A DNA stretch of 64,000 bases from Reticulitermes speratus (GCA_021186555.1 JAJKFL010000011.1:1577001-1641000), one strand, 5' to 3'; positions 1 through 11,600 are shown, counted from the stretch's first letter. Program-made: numbers and translations. Notes: generated from the letters alone by a model not told the origin.

Positions 1-199
1 CGCAGTTTTTTTCTTCATTTTTTTGTCTTTACACCACCAAAATAATAGTGTTGAAAGTATTTCTATTTTTTATTTGCCCCTCTTCAAATCAGCAGCAAAA
101 AACAAAAACTAATCTTAAAAAATGGAAAAGCATTTGCCCCACTTTCAGCCAACTTACGCCTATACATACACGCACGCACGCAAACACACGCAAGTGGAA

Positions 200-700
200 C
201 AAAAAGTAAAGTGAATTTGCCTGTAAGAGGCGCTGCAATCGACGCACTGCGACACCTAGCGGTTGTCTCAATAACTGCATACTAGCCACTGTTGCGACGA
301 GTCAGTGTCAGGTTTAGTTAGTGTTGTATTTGTTTACAAATCTTTAAAGATGGCGGCACCACTTTCGAATTGCACCGTTGTAGAACAGCGAGCTGTAATC
401 CGTTTTGTGGTCAGAAGGGTTTAAAACACGTGAAATTTATAGCAGAAAGCCTTTTTTTTGTGGTGAAGGGCCCCGCAGCAGATGCTACGGACGCACCGCA
501 GTCTTGAGGCTTATTGTGCAACCCTTTGAGGAAGATGAAAACTTTTTTCGCAAATGGCATCAGAAGGACTGTCAACCGCTAAACAATATGAGTTGAAAAA
601 CGGGGTGATTATGTTGAGAAATGATACATTTTACTTTTATCACGGACTGTAGTACACGAAGTAATTAATACATTTATTTACTTTTTAACTCTGCCTCGTC
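200..700 (+). mobile_element. Internally deleted mariner-type DNA transposon
   Basis: ATG at about 351 opens MAAPLSNCTVVEQRAVIRF. A one-base frame change follows, and the next frame reads WSEGFKTREIYSR, so together this is the N-terminus of a mariner (DD34D-type) transposase. Near 592-630 another frame gives VEKRGDYVEK followed by a stop, the usual mariner C-terminus. The middle, about 300 codons with the catalytic core, is missing and the junction is occupied by repeat Q (465-545). I could not define clean terminal inverted repeats. The element cannot move itself. Confidence 0.7.
465..545 (+). repeat. Repeat Q, copy 1 (inside mariner remnant)
   Basis: About 80 bp beginning gaagggccccgcagcagatg. 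It is nearly identical to 31590-31665 (copy 2), differing by a few substitutions and small indels. It sits exactly at the deletion junction of the mariner remnant. Class unknown. Confidence 0.7.
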
Positions 701-1837
701 TATATGTTAAATAAAGAATTACTGCATCCTCAAAGTAGGCGCTAGCAAAACGCTGTAATTCCGATTCCTACTTGTCTTTCAAGTGTCAATATTTGAGTAT
801 CCCAAATATGAGCCACTGCTTACCTTACACATTTATTACAGTGAACGAGTCCGTTATGGTAAGTCCTCCTTTGTCCATCCCCTTCCGGCAACCCAGTGAA
901 TTAGATCCCCAAGTGTATGCGCTATAATATCAGTCCCAAACAATTCGTTTGATCGGTTTACGATAATGCAATATCAGTCCTCGTGGGTGTACGCCTGGTC
1001 CAAGTCTCATGATCAGATTACTGATTAAAATTAACGGTTGATTTAATAAAACTCGATTCATCCGGTACAGGAAATGATTTACCATCAGGCACCCTGCACA
1101 AGAGAATTCGGGCTGAAAACTGTTCTACATGTTTATGTCGAGAAATGTCAACAGAGGCCCATGGGGCAAAGGGTCGCGTTCAATACGTGTGCTCAATGCA
1201 GAGCGCATGCTGGAGGGTTACAGACGTTCACACAATCACAGTTACATCCAGATCGCTATGCAGTACAAGAACAAAACATATACAGGGTCCTTCCTTTATC
1301 GCCGCGCCGAACTTTACCGCACAGAAAGCCCGCATACGCCGGCAATTGTCGTGACAGCTGAGGTGCTCTGAACAGCGATAAAAGAAACGCACTGAATCTA
1401 AAATAAGAAAAGATCCGTAACACGAAAGTCTCCCGTTTCTGGAGTCAGTTTGTGTACAAACCCCCCCCCCCCACCCCCCAACGAGGTAAAACTATCTCGC
1501 CCTGATAAACGGTGGAGCTTGTCCACCGCATATGAAAGCTCTAGTCCTATACGACGTCGCATATGGTTGGACGGCATTAACGATACAAATTGTTCACGAT
1601 AAAAAAAATGTAAGCAATAACATTCAATAAATGTTCACAGGATATCAAAACACAATTTTGGGGGGGGGGGCTTTAAAGCAGCGCTGTTAAAGTTAAATAC
1701 AGCCACAGGAATGTTTCGTACCTGAAACGAAAGCATTAAACAGCAGTACAAATCTTAGTAGCCTCTTCCCAGACTTGTATGAGGAAAAAAAGCAGAGCAG
1801 CTTCTCAGTAAAACTAAAACAGCAAGAGTAGGCCACA

Positions 1838-2142
1838 AGTCGGGTTAGCTCAGTCAGTGCAGTGAATTGGCTAAGGCCTAAAAGACTGAATAATCGCGGT
1901 TCGATGTCAGGAAGGGGCAACAGATTCATCTCCTATCCAAAATCATCCAGACCGACTATAGCACCCACGCAATCCAGTATAAAATGGGTGCCGCGGGGCT
2001 CTTTCCCCAGAGGTAAAGCGACCAGAACGTGAAGGTAACCACTTACCTCCATCTAATGCCGACGTTATGAATGAGTGCAGCTATACCTCTGCTCCCTCTG
2101 TATGACTTCATGGTGTTGAAACGACAACTTTACCTTTTACCA
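1838..2142 (+). mobile_element. SINE-D copy 1 (tRNA-derived)
   Basis: tRNA-like head with box A-like ttagctcagtcagtgcag and box B-like cggttcgatg. A body follows that matches, on the opposite strand, the other SINE-D copies (motifs gaccggct...gcacccac...ggctctttccccagaggt...tgccgacgtta...gtgcagctatacctct). It is the only plus-strand D copy in the window. No clear target duplication seen. Confidence 0.7.
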
Positions 2143-2269
2143 TTCACTAACACACAACACACAGCAATATAACCAAGCAACAAGAAAAAAAAATCAAAAT
2201 TCGTTTTCTGCCGAATACAGAAGCCACTGCGTATTAATTTAAAATCCTGGTTAACGTCGTTCAGTAAAA

Positions 2270-2395
2270 TATTCACTGTCTGTTCTCAGAATCATGTGAA
2301 ACCTCTTAAACACACTCCGTGGGCACAAATACAATTTTTAAACTTTCAAGGAAGTTGTACACAGTAACCACTGTTTCGTAAAGGACTAACCCATT
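2270..2395 (+). repeat. Repeat M, copy 1
   Basis: Segment with acacactccgtgggcacaaa, then ttaaactttcaagg, then gtacacagtaaccact. It resembles 32985-33160 and 63475-63620. Class unknown. Confidence 0.5.
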
Positions 2396-2875
2396 TGTCC
2401 TGATGCACAAGTTCATCGGACAAGAGCCACAGACAGGTACAGGTACAACGCCTTAACGCTAAGACCGGCTACATATCAGCGCTCTCCTGGAAAACGATGC
2501 CAGCCAATAACAATAACACAAATAATCACTATAATCAACTGGCCGGTTACAGTCGCGGAAGTTTCAGTAATGAAGACTGCTAACCCGATGATGATTACGT
2601 CACAGCAAATTCTGTCCAACTAACCAGACCCTAAAGCATACAACAACATTCGCACTGTCACAAGAGAAATGGATCCTAAATGCCGTAAATAAACCACACT
2701 ATCAAAGGATACGACGGTCCTGAATCATTCAACAAACTCACATTCTCACAATCTCACAAGAAACCTGATAAACCCATTCAAACTCCAAATTTCAAAAGTT
2801 CCAAATTCCTTACCCAAAATAAATGACTCCTGCAGTAGATACAGCGTAAAGTACAGATGACCCTGTGCACGTCAT

Positions 2876-2960
2876 TAAAGCATATGGCGGACTGGAGGTA
2901 CAGCTCCCAGCATTCTTAACTTCGGCACTCGATGGAGGTGAGCAGATGGCGCGTATACAT
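2876..2960 (-). mobile_element. SINE-D copy 2 (3' fragment)
   Basis: Only the tail-side part is present: catatggcggactggaggta, then gctcccagcattcttaactt, then cggcactcgatggaggtgag. This matches the equivalent part of the fuller copy at 32080-32366. Confidence 0.65.
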
Positions 2961-3395
2961 AGCATGTTTCTGAAATAGGCGGCTGTATTTCACAAACGTG
3001 CTATATGGACCAAAACAGAGAAGAAAATTCATACAAAAATGTGTCCAAGGACGCTCCGTTTTCGCGGTACGACCACTTGAAATATCAGATTATGAGCAAA
3101 GCAACATTATGTTCAGCAGCACAAGGCGGAGATACCGAGTACCTGTTGTGAAAGGTTAGCGCGTGTAGGCCTACTGTATGAATTTGAAAGTTGCAATAAC
3201 AAGCCACTCATCATAGGGCCAATGGTACTCGTGTCAAAAATGTGAATTTTTTCAAGTATATTAATGTCTAAGATACAATGAAGAAACCAAGCGTCCTACG
3301 ACACATATTTGTACGATGGTTTCTCTTTGTTTTGGTCCACAGGCCACCTGTCTAAAATATGGTGGCCTATTCCCTTATTTCAGAAACACCCTGTA
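2956..3395. mobile_element. Long-TIR foldback element R
   Basis: The left arm (atgtttctgaaatagg...tatggaccaaaacagagaag...tacaaaaatgtgtcc.aggacgct) is repeated in reverse complement at the right arm, ending tatttcagaaacaccctgta. The arms are about 105 bp and diverged, and the element is about 440 bp. The outer end resembles ACAGGGTGTTTC-type ends common in insect foldback repeats (from memory). No ORF of note inside. Confidence 0.55.
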
Positions 3396-4369
3396 GATAA
3401 GAAGATTGGAACTGTCCCAGTTCAAAATAATAGGCCTATTTTACTGTTACTGTACGTCACGATGACTACCGTTTTATTGTTAAAAGCTCTAAGAATAGTC
3501 TCTGTGCAAATCAGAGGTTAACGCATTTGGGGCTCAAATTGTTCACGTAGCAGACAGACGTGCAAATGTTGATACCGGAGTCATTCAAGATTTAGCCATG
3601 TTCTAATATTTACATAGACATATGCAATTCATATTACCTTTTACAGCGATATACTCGCTAACGTTCAAAACACTGCCAGCACTTAATGAGACAAATTCAC
3701 ACACAAAAAAGTGTTTTAAAAAAATTCTTTAACATGTAAATACATGCCCTTAAAAATTCAGTGTCAATGTAACTAAAAATGTACATAAAAAAGAGTTAAA
3801 GTTCCCCTTCCTTTACAACAAACAAAATGCATGCCCACTCCCCTCCCCCCTCTAGGGGACTTCTACCCGCTGGCCCCCAGACAGTCCCCTTTTCATGCCT
3901 CCTATACTAACAGCTATTACCATGTCACGCACGGTGTACTCTGCTACGCTGGTGGACGGCTGGTTCCTCCGAAACGTTTCTACCAGATTACACGGCGCCG
4001 AACTCCACTAAGACAGAATACGTCGCCGCCATGACAGCCCCGAGTCTTATGCACAATTCGTGTTCTTCACTAAGCAGGCCATCTGCCGGCGCTTAATGCG
4101 GTTAACATATCGTTTAACATGGCAAACTGTTTCAGAGGTGAAAACCTGTATTCTGGAGGAAAGTGAAGGACTTAAAAGCCATGCTGAGAAGACGTGGGAC
4201 TTGCCTCAATGACCCATGCTTTGATATGGGCCACAAATGGCTCCTTCAAAATATTTACCTAACAGGCCAAATATAGTTCATTTGATGGCTGTCACCAGGC
4301 TGTTTTCGATATCGACAAAAAAAGCAGTCAAATTTTCATTCAAATACAACTGCATATTTATTATGGTTT

Positions 4370-4412
4370 AGCTACATGTTTCGGCCCCTATTTGGACCTC
4401 CATCAGGCAATT
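4370..4412 (-). ncRNA. Hammerhead-like core, copy 4
   Basis: Minus-strand read: CTGATGG, then a stem II with loop AAATA (ggtcc-AAATA-ggggcc), then GAAA and CATGTAGC. The AAATA loop between GUCC-type arms is what I remember from Penelope-type hammerheads. The conserved box has one extra or changed base, so activity is doubtful. Confidence 0.35.
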
Positions 4413-4800
4413 GTATACAACTTTTTAAAACAAAGATAAAAGCGTACACAAAATATACATTTCGTTTGTGAGGCCTCACAATTACAAATCATTCATTGCT
4501 GTTATCATTCAATTGATAACACAGTAGCTAGTGTAAGTGATGTTGCGTTTTGTAAGATCATCGATTGCTAAAATCAAATTTTTAAATCAAAATTCATTAC
4601 ATCACACTGAGGTCTGCTGTTTTATTGTTCTGATCTTGCTAAGTTATGTGGTTAAGTTTGAGCCCGTATGGCATACATGTATTGCGTACCGTACATTCGT
4701 ACGTCCGATGTTACAATTTCTGTTTATGTGAATAAAACTTGCAGATTTTTTGTCTTTGTCTTGTCTTCAAAGTTTTTATAATTACTAGAAGAATTCTCTT

Positions 4801-5189
4801 GTCGACCTCGGTGGACTAGTGGTTAGCGTGCTCGCCACTGGACCCAAGGTTCGCGGGTTCGATCCCGACCGAGGTCGATGGACTTTTAAGGGTGATAAAA
4901 ATCCGGAGCACCACTTCCTTCGGAGGGGAAGTAAAGCCGTCGGTCCCATGTCGTAGATTTACGGCATGAATAAAAATGTTACGTAAGCTAAATTGCCTCC
5001 ATTTCTCACTCAAGTCTCCTGACTGCCTGCCAGATGGCTCTGGCGGACACATCAGGATCGATAGAACACTAGCGCGGCCAGCTGACCAGTCACTAACTGC
5101 CACGAATGCACACGACATAGTAACCTAGGCAAGAGGAGGCCCGAGCCCATATAGGGCTGTTGAGCCATGGTTATTATATATTATTATAT
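4801..5189 (+). mobile_element. SINE-A copy 1, full length with 15 bp TSD
   Basis: tRNA-like head gtcgacctcggtggactagt followed by box B gggttcgatccc, then an unrelated body of about 300 bp, ending in an A/T-rich tail. It is flanked by a perfect 15 bp duplication, tagaagaattctctt, at 4786-4800 and 5190-5204. Read backwards it gives the ORF peptide GTDGFTSPPKEVVLRIF, a SINE artefact and not a gene. Confidence 0.95.
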
Positions 5190-5235
5190 TAGAAGAATTC
5201 TCTTACGACCTGCCTCCTCAAACTGATGGTTACGT

Positions 5236-5412
5236 GGTAAAGGTAAAGGAAAATTTCGCCCTAGAACAGGCCATGAAGGCCCAGAGGAGGAGTAAAGGTA
5301 TATCTCTACTCTTTCTTTAACCTCGGCGCGAGATGGGGGTGGGTGGTCAAAGCCACGCCCCGGCCGCTTTACCCCCGGGAATGACCCAGTACCCATTGTA
5401 CAGGAGGCGATA
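5236..5412 (-). mobile_element. SINE-D copy 3 (5' truncated)
   Basis: Plus-strand read: ttaacctcggcgcgag, then gtgggtggtcaaagccacgc, then cccggccgctttacccccgg, then gtacaggaggc. This is the tail half of SINE-D on the minus strand, without the tRNA head. Confidence 0.7.
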
Positions 5413-6402
5413 TTTACGTAGGCGACCAATAAATTCCCTTCTCTCACAGAACCCCGAACGTTCATCATCGAGCATAAAAATCATCTCTGAACCCTTTCCC
5501 AAATCAATTCATTCGTCCCTGCAGCCAGCTATCAAAGTTCAATTTTTACCAAACCTCTCCACCCTACGCCGAGTTCTAAGCGGTCCCTTCCACTGACTTC
5601 TTTGGACCAAAGTTGTACATTTTTCATTGTTCTCATGCGTGCTGCACGTTCTACCCAGCTCAATTTTGTCGATTTAATAATATTAACAATATTTAGATGC
5701 AAATCAATACATCCCCATATGTTCCACGAAAACCAGCAGCTCGGCCACTCCTGCCGTTCTTAAGGACTGAACGACCACAGTTTGACTGCAGTAAGGGCCA
5801 CCACGTCCAAACCAAATCAAGGGCCCGGACACTTTTATTTATGACAGGTACACAGCGCTCTTTTCTGGCGTTGTAAAGCGGCCGGAGCTCCACCTCCACT
5901 CCCCCATACGTCTTCCTAGCGTGGTGTTTGGCATTCACACTCATAGCATCACCCCCATTCTGGTGTTCAGTCAAGGGAACGGATGGCGTTAGAGCAGTTA
6001 TGAGGGATGAAAACTGTACATTACGGTCTTCTGGGATGGCGTCGTGTAGTGAGTCTTTAGTACTTCGTTTAACGACGCCATCAACTGCTGAGGTTGGTTG
6101 TATAGCAGGGGTGACCAGCCAGACGACCTTCTGGAGCCGCACTTTTTCGGAGACAACTTGGGTAAGAGTCACGTGTTAATACACGTGCAATATTTTCTTC
6201 GTTATTTGATACCTTCCTATTTCTGTTCATCCAACTACAATAGATGACGTCTTCCTTCTTTAGACAATATTTTAAAACGCGGTCACGGTCAGCCTCGCGT
6301 GCAAGTCAACTGCCTGAGTGTTAGGCCTACATACAGGTAACTTGCGCGACCGACGCCAGTGACATGCTAGAGCGGTGTCTTGGGAACCCCTGTGATAGAT
6401 GG

Positions 6403-6583
6403 ATGTATTATGGAGCATTGGTGGAATGATACTGACAGGAGAAAACCGAAGTACTCGAAGAAAAACATGTCCCCGCGCCACTTCGTCCATCACAAATCCC
6501 ACACTCACTAGCCTGATATCGAACCCGGTCCTCCGCGGCAGAAGGCCGACTGGCGACTATCCGCCTGAGCCATGACCCGACCG
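6403..6583 (-). mobile_element. SINE-C copy 1
   Basis: Minus-strand tRNA-like head: cgggtcatggctcaggcgga, then ...gaccgggttcgatatc. A body follows with gtggcgcggggacatg and a tail ending attccaccaatgctccata. Confidence 0.8.
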
Positions 6584-7446
6584 ACATCGTCTAGATTGGT
6601 GGGTTGGTAGTAATGTCATGTCTCCACCTTATACCCTGAAAATGGAGACAGCATGCTCCACGAAAGAAATGTGGTTACAGCCACCAATTACACGGGGCCT
6701 CATTCCGGATTACAGCAGTCTTCATCGGCATGACAGGCACTGTGCACGTTCGACGTTCACTCGCAGTCAGAAGCCTGCCGTAACGCCATTTCCGCATTAA
6801 CCAAAGACCTCAGCGCCACTTTACGTAATGAGACAAAATAAAGCAATTGGACACAGCTGATAATGCGCCGTACCTTGCAGGCAGTAAACTACTACAATTG
6901 CGATAAACATCTAACCCAGCTAGAGATGAGACGATAAGCCATCCCTTTTTATTACACATGCATCGCGAACGATTACCGGCAGCACAGAGCACGCACGCCT
7001 GTTCACAACACTAATCCCTCCCCCCTAAACCCCCCCCCCTCCCGTACCGACGCGCGACAGGCTCGTCTGCTAAGCATGCACGTCCCTGTTTGCCCTCAGC
7101 AGGGCCCGGAAGTAAACATCTACAATGACCTCATTCCGACGCCATCTAACGACCAGGAATGCGCAGCTACTCCGAGCGAACATAGATCAGCTTATAAACA
7201 GCAGCAACGCAAATTTTCAGACTTGTTCGATGAAACGCAGGAAATAAAACCGGCTGTGGCTAAATCGGGCACGCTGATCACGAAACTTGCAAAGTTGTAA
7301 CAGTTTTATTGTCATAACCTACTTCGATAAGACACGTGACCTACATTGCACAAACTGCGATCTTTGGAATAACGACACTGTTAAAATACGCTTTCATAAC
7401 CTTCTAGAACACACATTCGCGTGTTAGATACAAAGAACTACAATTA

Positions 7447-7530
7447 CACCTGTTGCTTTGTATGGGTGTGAAACTTGGTCCCTCATATTGCGGGAAGAAC
7501 AGAGTGCTGAAGAGAGGGGGGTCGTAACAG
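7447..7530 (+). mobile_element. LINE-E fragment (post-RT region)
   Basis: Plus frame reads LLLCMGVKLGP or, shifted, CYGCETWS-like text (gggtgtgaaacttggtccct, catattgcgggaagaacag). This is the [11 protein letters not shown] region seen in the longer copy at 45672-46203. Short and decayed. Confidence 0.55.
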
Positions 7531-7831
7531 ACGACTGCTGAAAACTGCATTCTAATTTAACCTGTCGATAAGTCAATTAACTGGGAAGTTGGTACATCTT
7601 AAAAGATTAAACAAAATGATGACAGACAAAAAATGCAGTAAGATGCAGAAGTCGCACTTACAGGCAGGCTGAAAAACAGACAGACAAAACCGTCTGCGTC
7701 TCAGACAAGATACAAATCCGCGGGCGTCAAAGGCTAGATTCGAGATAATTGTGCGACTGCACGAGCAAAAAGAGCTCTGTGATACTGACAAAGACGTCAC
7801 ACTCTGCGGATCAGCACAGCCACTCTAGTAA

Positions 7832-9365
7832 CACAGAAGGTCCTTCTTGAGAAGCCTATTATAGTTCCTCAGCTTGTCAATAAATTCGCCACATTTTAGG
7901 GAACGATACGGTTCATTGCCGTATTCACAACAGCTCACCACTTCTTCCGCCCCTCTACTAAATCAATCCACTCATCCTATTTCTATTTCTTGAAGGACCA
8001 TTTTAATATTATCACCATCACCATCACCATCATCAGCTCATCTATGCATATTTATTCCAAGTAGCTTCTTTCTTTCATGTTTTCGCACCAAAATCCTGTA
8101 CGCATTTCTCTTCACCCCATGCATTCTACAAACCTCGCATATCTCACCTTACTTGAATTCATCATCCGAATAATATCTGGTGAGGAGTACAAATCACGAA
8201 GATCCTCATTATGCAGTCTCCTCCAGTACAAATCACGAAGATCCTCATTACGCAGTCTCCTCCAGTACAAATCACAAAGATCCTCATTATGCAGTCTCCT
8301 CCAGTACAAATCACGAAGATCCTCATTACGCAGTCTCCTCCAGTACAAATCACGAAGATCCTCATTATGCAGTCTCCTCCAGTACAAATCACGAAGATCC
8401 TCATTATGCAGTCTCCTCCAGTACAAATCACGAAGATCCTCATTACGCAGTCTCCTCCAGTACAAATCACGAAGATCCTCATTATGCAGTCTCCTCCAGT
8501 ACAAATCACGAAGATCCTCATTATGCAGTCTCCTCCAGTACAAATCACGAAGATCCTCATTATGCAGTCTCCTCCAGTACACAAATCATACGTCGAAGAG
8601 ATCCTCATTAGCAGTCTCCTCCAGTACAAATCACGAGCTATTAGCATTCCTCCGACAAATTACGAGATCTCTTACGCATCTCCAGTACAAATCACGAAGA
8701 TCCTCATTACGCAGTCTCCTCCAGTACAAATCACGAAGATCCTCATTACGCAGTCTCCTCCAGTACAAATCACGAAGATCCTCATTACGCAGTCTCTCCA
8801 GTACAAATCACGAAGATCTCATTCGCATCTTCCATAAATCACAGATCCATTAGCAGTCTCCTCCAGTACAAATCAGAAGATCCTCATTACGCAGTCTCTC
8901 CAGTACAAATCACGAAGATCCTCATTACGCAGTCTCCTCCAGTACAAATCACGAAGATCCTCATTACGCAGTCTCCTCCAGTACAAATCACGAAGATCCT
9001 CATTATGCAGTCTCCTCCAGTACAAATCACGAAGATCCTCATTACGCAGTCTCCTCCAGTACAAATCACGAAGATCCTCATTACGCAGTCTCCTCCAGTA
9101 CAAATCACGAAGATCCTCATTATGCAGTCTCCTCCAGTACAAATCACGAAGATCCTCATTATGCAGTCTCCTCCAGTACAAATCACGAAGATCCTCATTA
9201 TGCAGTCTCCTCCAGTACAAATCACGAAGATCCTCATTATGCAGTCTCCTCCAGTACAAATCACGAAGATCCTCATTATGCAGTCTCCTCCAGTACAAAT
9301 CACGAAGATCCTCATTATGCAGTCTCCTCCAGTACAAATCACGAAGATCCTCATTTCAGTCTCCT
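7832..9365 (-). mobile_element. LINE-E copy with internal 39 bp expansion
   Basis: On the minus strand the non-repeated part (7832-8187) matches the 3' region of the copy at 45672-46203: LYSSPDIIRM, a decayed [13 protein letters not shown] region, and the UTR ending in the 'aaggacctt' box near 7838. The coding segment WRRLHNEDLRDLY just 5' of LYSSPDIIR has been multiplied into the array at 8188-9365. The endonuclease and catalytic RT domains are absent. Confidence 0.85.
8188..9365. repeat. 39 bp tandem array, LINE-derived, about 30 units
   Basis: Unit is 39 bp, beginning tacaaatcacgaagatcctc. It is 13 codons on the minus strand (YWRRLHNEDLRDL), so a frame stays open over 150 or more codons in both clean halves (8112-8582 and 8873-9337). 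Main variation is tta(t/c)gcag. Units around 8582-8880 are full of small deletions while both sides are nearly perfect. Confidence 0.97.
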
Positions 9366-9686
9366 CCATCAACCGCAAGCCTACACCTTCATCAGCACCC
9401 CGTTGGTCCATACATTCCTCGTTCGTATCCTCCACTATTCACACCTTTCCAACATCCTGTACGTTCTATCACTTCACAAATAAGTACCAAAAACACAATT
9501 CCCAAATTAATAAATGATTATGGGCTAATATTTCTGTAATTAAATCACAAGGCAAAAAAGCACAGCCGTAAAGTATTCTGCAGAAACTTTCTCCAAATCT
9601 CGGATCGGCAATTAATTACTGCGACTCTGGCACTCCAATGCCTGGATACCTCCAAACAAGCTTACGCCATTACGGTCATCACACAT

Positions 9687-10301
9687 CATTCATTCATTCA
9701 TTCATTCATTCAGTAATACGCCTTACGACAGGTTCATACCCCTTCCAAAGCGAGTTCCCCACACAGTGCGATCTAGTGCTTCCTCTTTCAATTTCCAGTA
9801 TCGTCTCATTTCCTTAAGGTCATCCAGTATCAGCTTACGTCTTCTTCCTCGTCTTCCCCTCACATCTATCCTTCCTTCTATCTTCCCTTCAAAAATGGCT
9901 TTTAAAAGGCTGTTCTTACACAAGATGTGACCAATCCGGTCAGCCTTCCTTCATTTTATTGTAAGTACGATATTCCTCTCCTCCTTGACTCTGTGTAATA
10001 CTTCTTCATTTCTCACACGATCGGTCCAACTGATCTTCTCCATTCTTCTCCAGCACCACATTTCAAAACTTTCCAGATACTTATGATCTACTTTCCGAAG
10101 TGTCCACGTTTCAGCACCATACAAAGCTACGCTCCAAATGTAGCACTTAACTAGTTTCTTCCTTAAATTTAAGTCCAATCTGCTGGTAAAAAGAGTCCTC
10201 TTGTTGAATGCTGCTTTTGCCATGGCAACCCTGGATTTAATTTCACGTGTACATCTTGCATCATTTGTTATCATGCTACCTAAACAGCTGAAATATTCCA
10301 C
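9687..10301 (-). mobile_element. LINE-F copy 1, 3' part of RT ORF
   Basis: Minus-strand peptide runs VEYFSCLGSMITND, IKSRVAMAKAAFNK, LVKCYIWSVALYGAETWTLR, ESFEMWCWRRMEKISWTDRV and RNEEVLHRVKEERN. After an in-frame stop it continues RKADRIGHILCKNSLLK and GRRGRRRKLILDDLKEMR. This is the thumb and C-terminal region that follows the reverse transcriptase palm in non-LTR elements. The 3' end abuts a (CATT)n run at 9687-9711, read as the element's tetranucleotide tail. The element continues upstream beyond the SINE-A insertion at 10319-10562. Confidence 0.88.
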
Positions 10302-10318
10302 ATTATGCAACACTAATT

Positions 10319-10562
10319 GTCGACCTCGGTGGACTAGTGGTTAGCGTGCTCGCCACTGGACCCAAGGTTCGCGGGTTCGATCCCGACCGAGGTCGATGGA
10401 TTTTTAAGGGTGATAAAAATCCGGAGCACCACTTCCGTCGGTCCCATGTCGTAGATTTACGGCATGTAAAAAACCTTACGGGCATGAATAAAAATGTTGC
10501 GTAAGCAAAATTGCCTCCATTTCTCACCCAAGTCTGATCACATGGTTATTATTATTATTATT
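10319..10562 (+). mobile_element. SINE-A copy 2, inserted into LINE-F, 17 bp TSD
   Basis: Complete tRNA-like head, but a shorter body than copy 1 (internal loss around the 3' third), ending in (TTA)n. It is flanked by the identical 17 bp attatgcaacactaatt at 10302-10318 and 10563-10579. The SINE landed in a pre-existing LINE-F copy, which gives the order of events. Confidence 0.95.
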
Positions 10563-10644
10563 ATTATGCAACACTAATTAAAGTCACTGCAAAGTCAATG
10601 ACTTGCCCTACAATCTAGTAACAGACTTGGCTTTCTGCTGGAGA

Positions 10645-10720
10645 TATACCTGCTGACGTTCTCAATCTTCGGCACTAGAAGGAGGTGAGTGTCTAGAGTC
10701 ACGTTCCGGCCTACTTACCC
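10645..10720 (-). mobile_element. SINE-D copy 4 (fragment)
   Basis: Plus-strand read: gttctcaatcttcggcacta, then gaaggaggtgagtgtctaga, then gtcacgttccggcctactta. This corresponds to the middle of SINE-D. Confidence 0.55.
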
Positions 10721-11380
10721 CGGACAAACGTTAGGTACCCACTAAGTAAGGTGATATTAAAATCTCCACCGCGCAGTAGAGCCTATCATATTGTGTAATG
10801 TAAAGACAACCTCAATTTTTAGCCTAAAGAATACATTTCTGTTTTTCAGAATATATGACACGTATTCGATCATTCCTGGGAGGTAAGAACTGAATTTTGA
10901 AATGTTTAAATCTCTGTGCTTCCAAGTTTAAATGACTTGCAAACTCACCCTTCAGGAGAATGTTGACTTAACCTGGAAATGGTCAGAAAGGCATCTTTGA
11001 AAATCTTATCAGCTTAGTTAAATAACATAATACGAATCAATACGAGAACACAAAAAGTCCTCTGAAGTTTGTTTATACACGGCCCCTTTTAAAGACAAAC
11101 GGAGAATAAAGTCGAGTGGAAAAGGTCACTTAATAATGCACGAACTCACGTGACATGAATGCCCATGGATGGGAGGAGACCACAGGTGCTTATGGGCTCC
11201 ACCGGCAGATGTATACAAAGGAGTCGAAGTTGGTTGCCTGCAGACACTAATGGAAATACAACAAGATGGTTGTATTGGTCCTGCTGGAGAGTATCACGGA
11301 GCCTTGGGGAAAAAAAGTGGAAAGGAACATACAGGCAACACAAAATAAAATTCTGACAGGAATCAAGAGATGTAACTTGC

Positions 11381-11600
11381 ATTATCAGATACGGAGTAAA
11401 GACAGGAGGTAAGTATGTTGTCTTTACGTGAAATTAGAGGTAATAATAGAAATCACTGGAAACAGCACATCGGACAGGTGGGAAAAGACAGGTAACGGAA
11501 AGTCGTCCTCCATTACCAAGCTACAGGAACAAGCGACGCAGATGGACCACGTAAAGGATAGAAATGAATCAGGCGGAGGTCGAAAGGCGTAAGTCCTGAC
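11381..11600 (+). mobile_element. Possible decayed LINE C-terminal fragment
   Basis: Plus-strand frame broken by stops reads NRNHWKQHIGQVGKDR, then KVVLHYQATGTSDADGPRK. This resembles the W..H..R...R.P...L.Y.P.GRR..GRPRKRW pattern at LINE C-termini. Very decayed; low certainty. Confidence 0.3.

Noticed and set aside
1838-1910. A genuine tRNA gene at SINE heads (also 12809, 17032, 45259)
   Set aside because: Box A/B are present but the cloverleaf is imperfect and each head is followed by the family-specific SINE body.
4816-5118. ORFs with GTDGFTSPPKEVVLRIF (also at 21462, 46714)
   Set aside because: Antisense translation of SINE-A; recurs at every copy.
6110-6170. hAT end caggggtgaccagccagacg
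   Set aside because: Only one end and no matching inverse within 1.5 kb; too weak to annotate.
5693-6172. 159-codon minus-strand ORF
   Set aside because: No domain recognised. It includes a phrase (cgtttaacgacgccatcaac) I associate with insect interspersed repeats.
8112-9517. Proteins made of WRRLHNEDLRDLY or TGGDCIMRIFVIC repeats
   Set aside because: Frames of the LINE-derived array. Only the first is the true LINE frame and it is not an intact protein.
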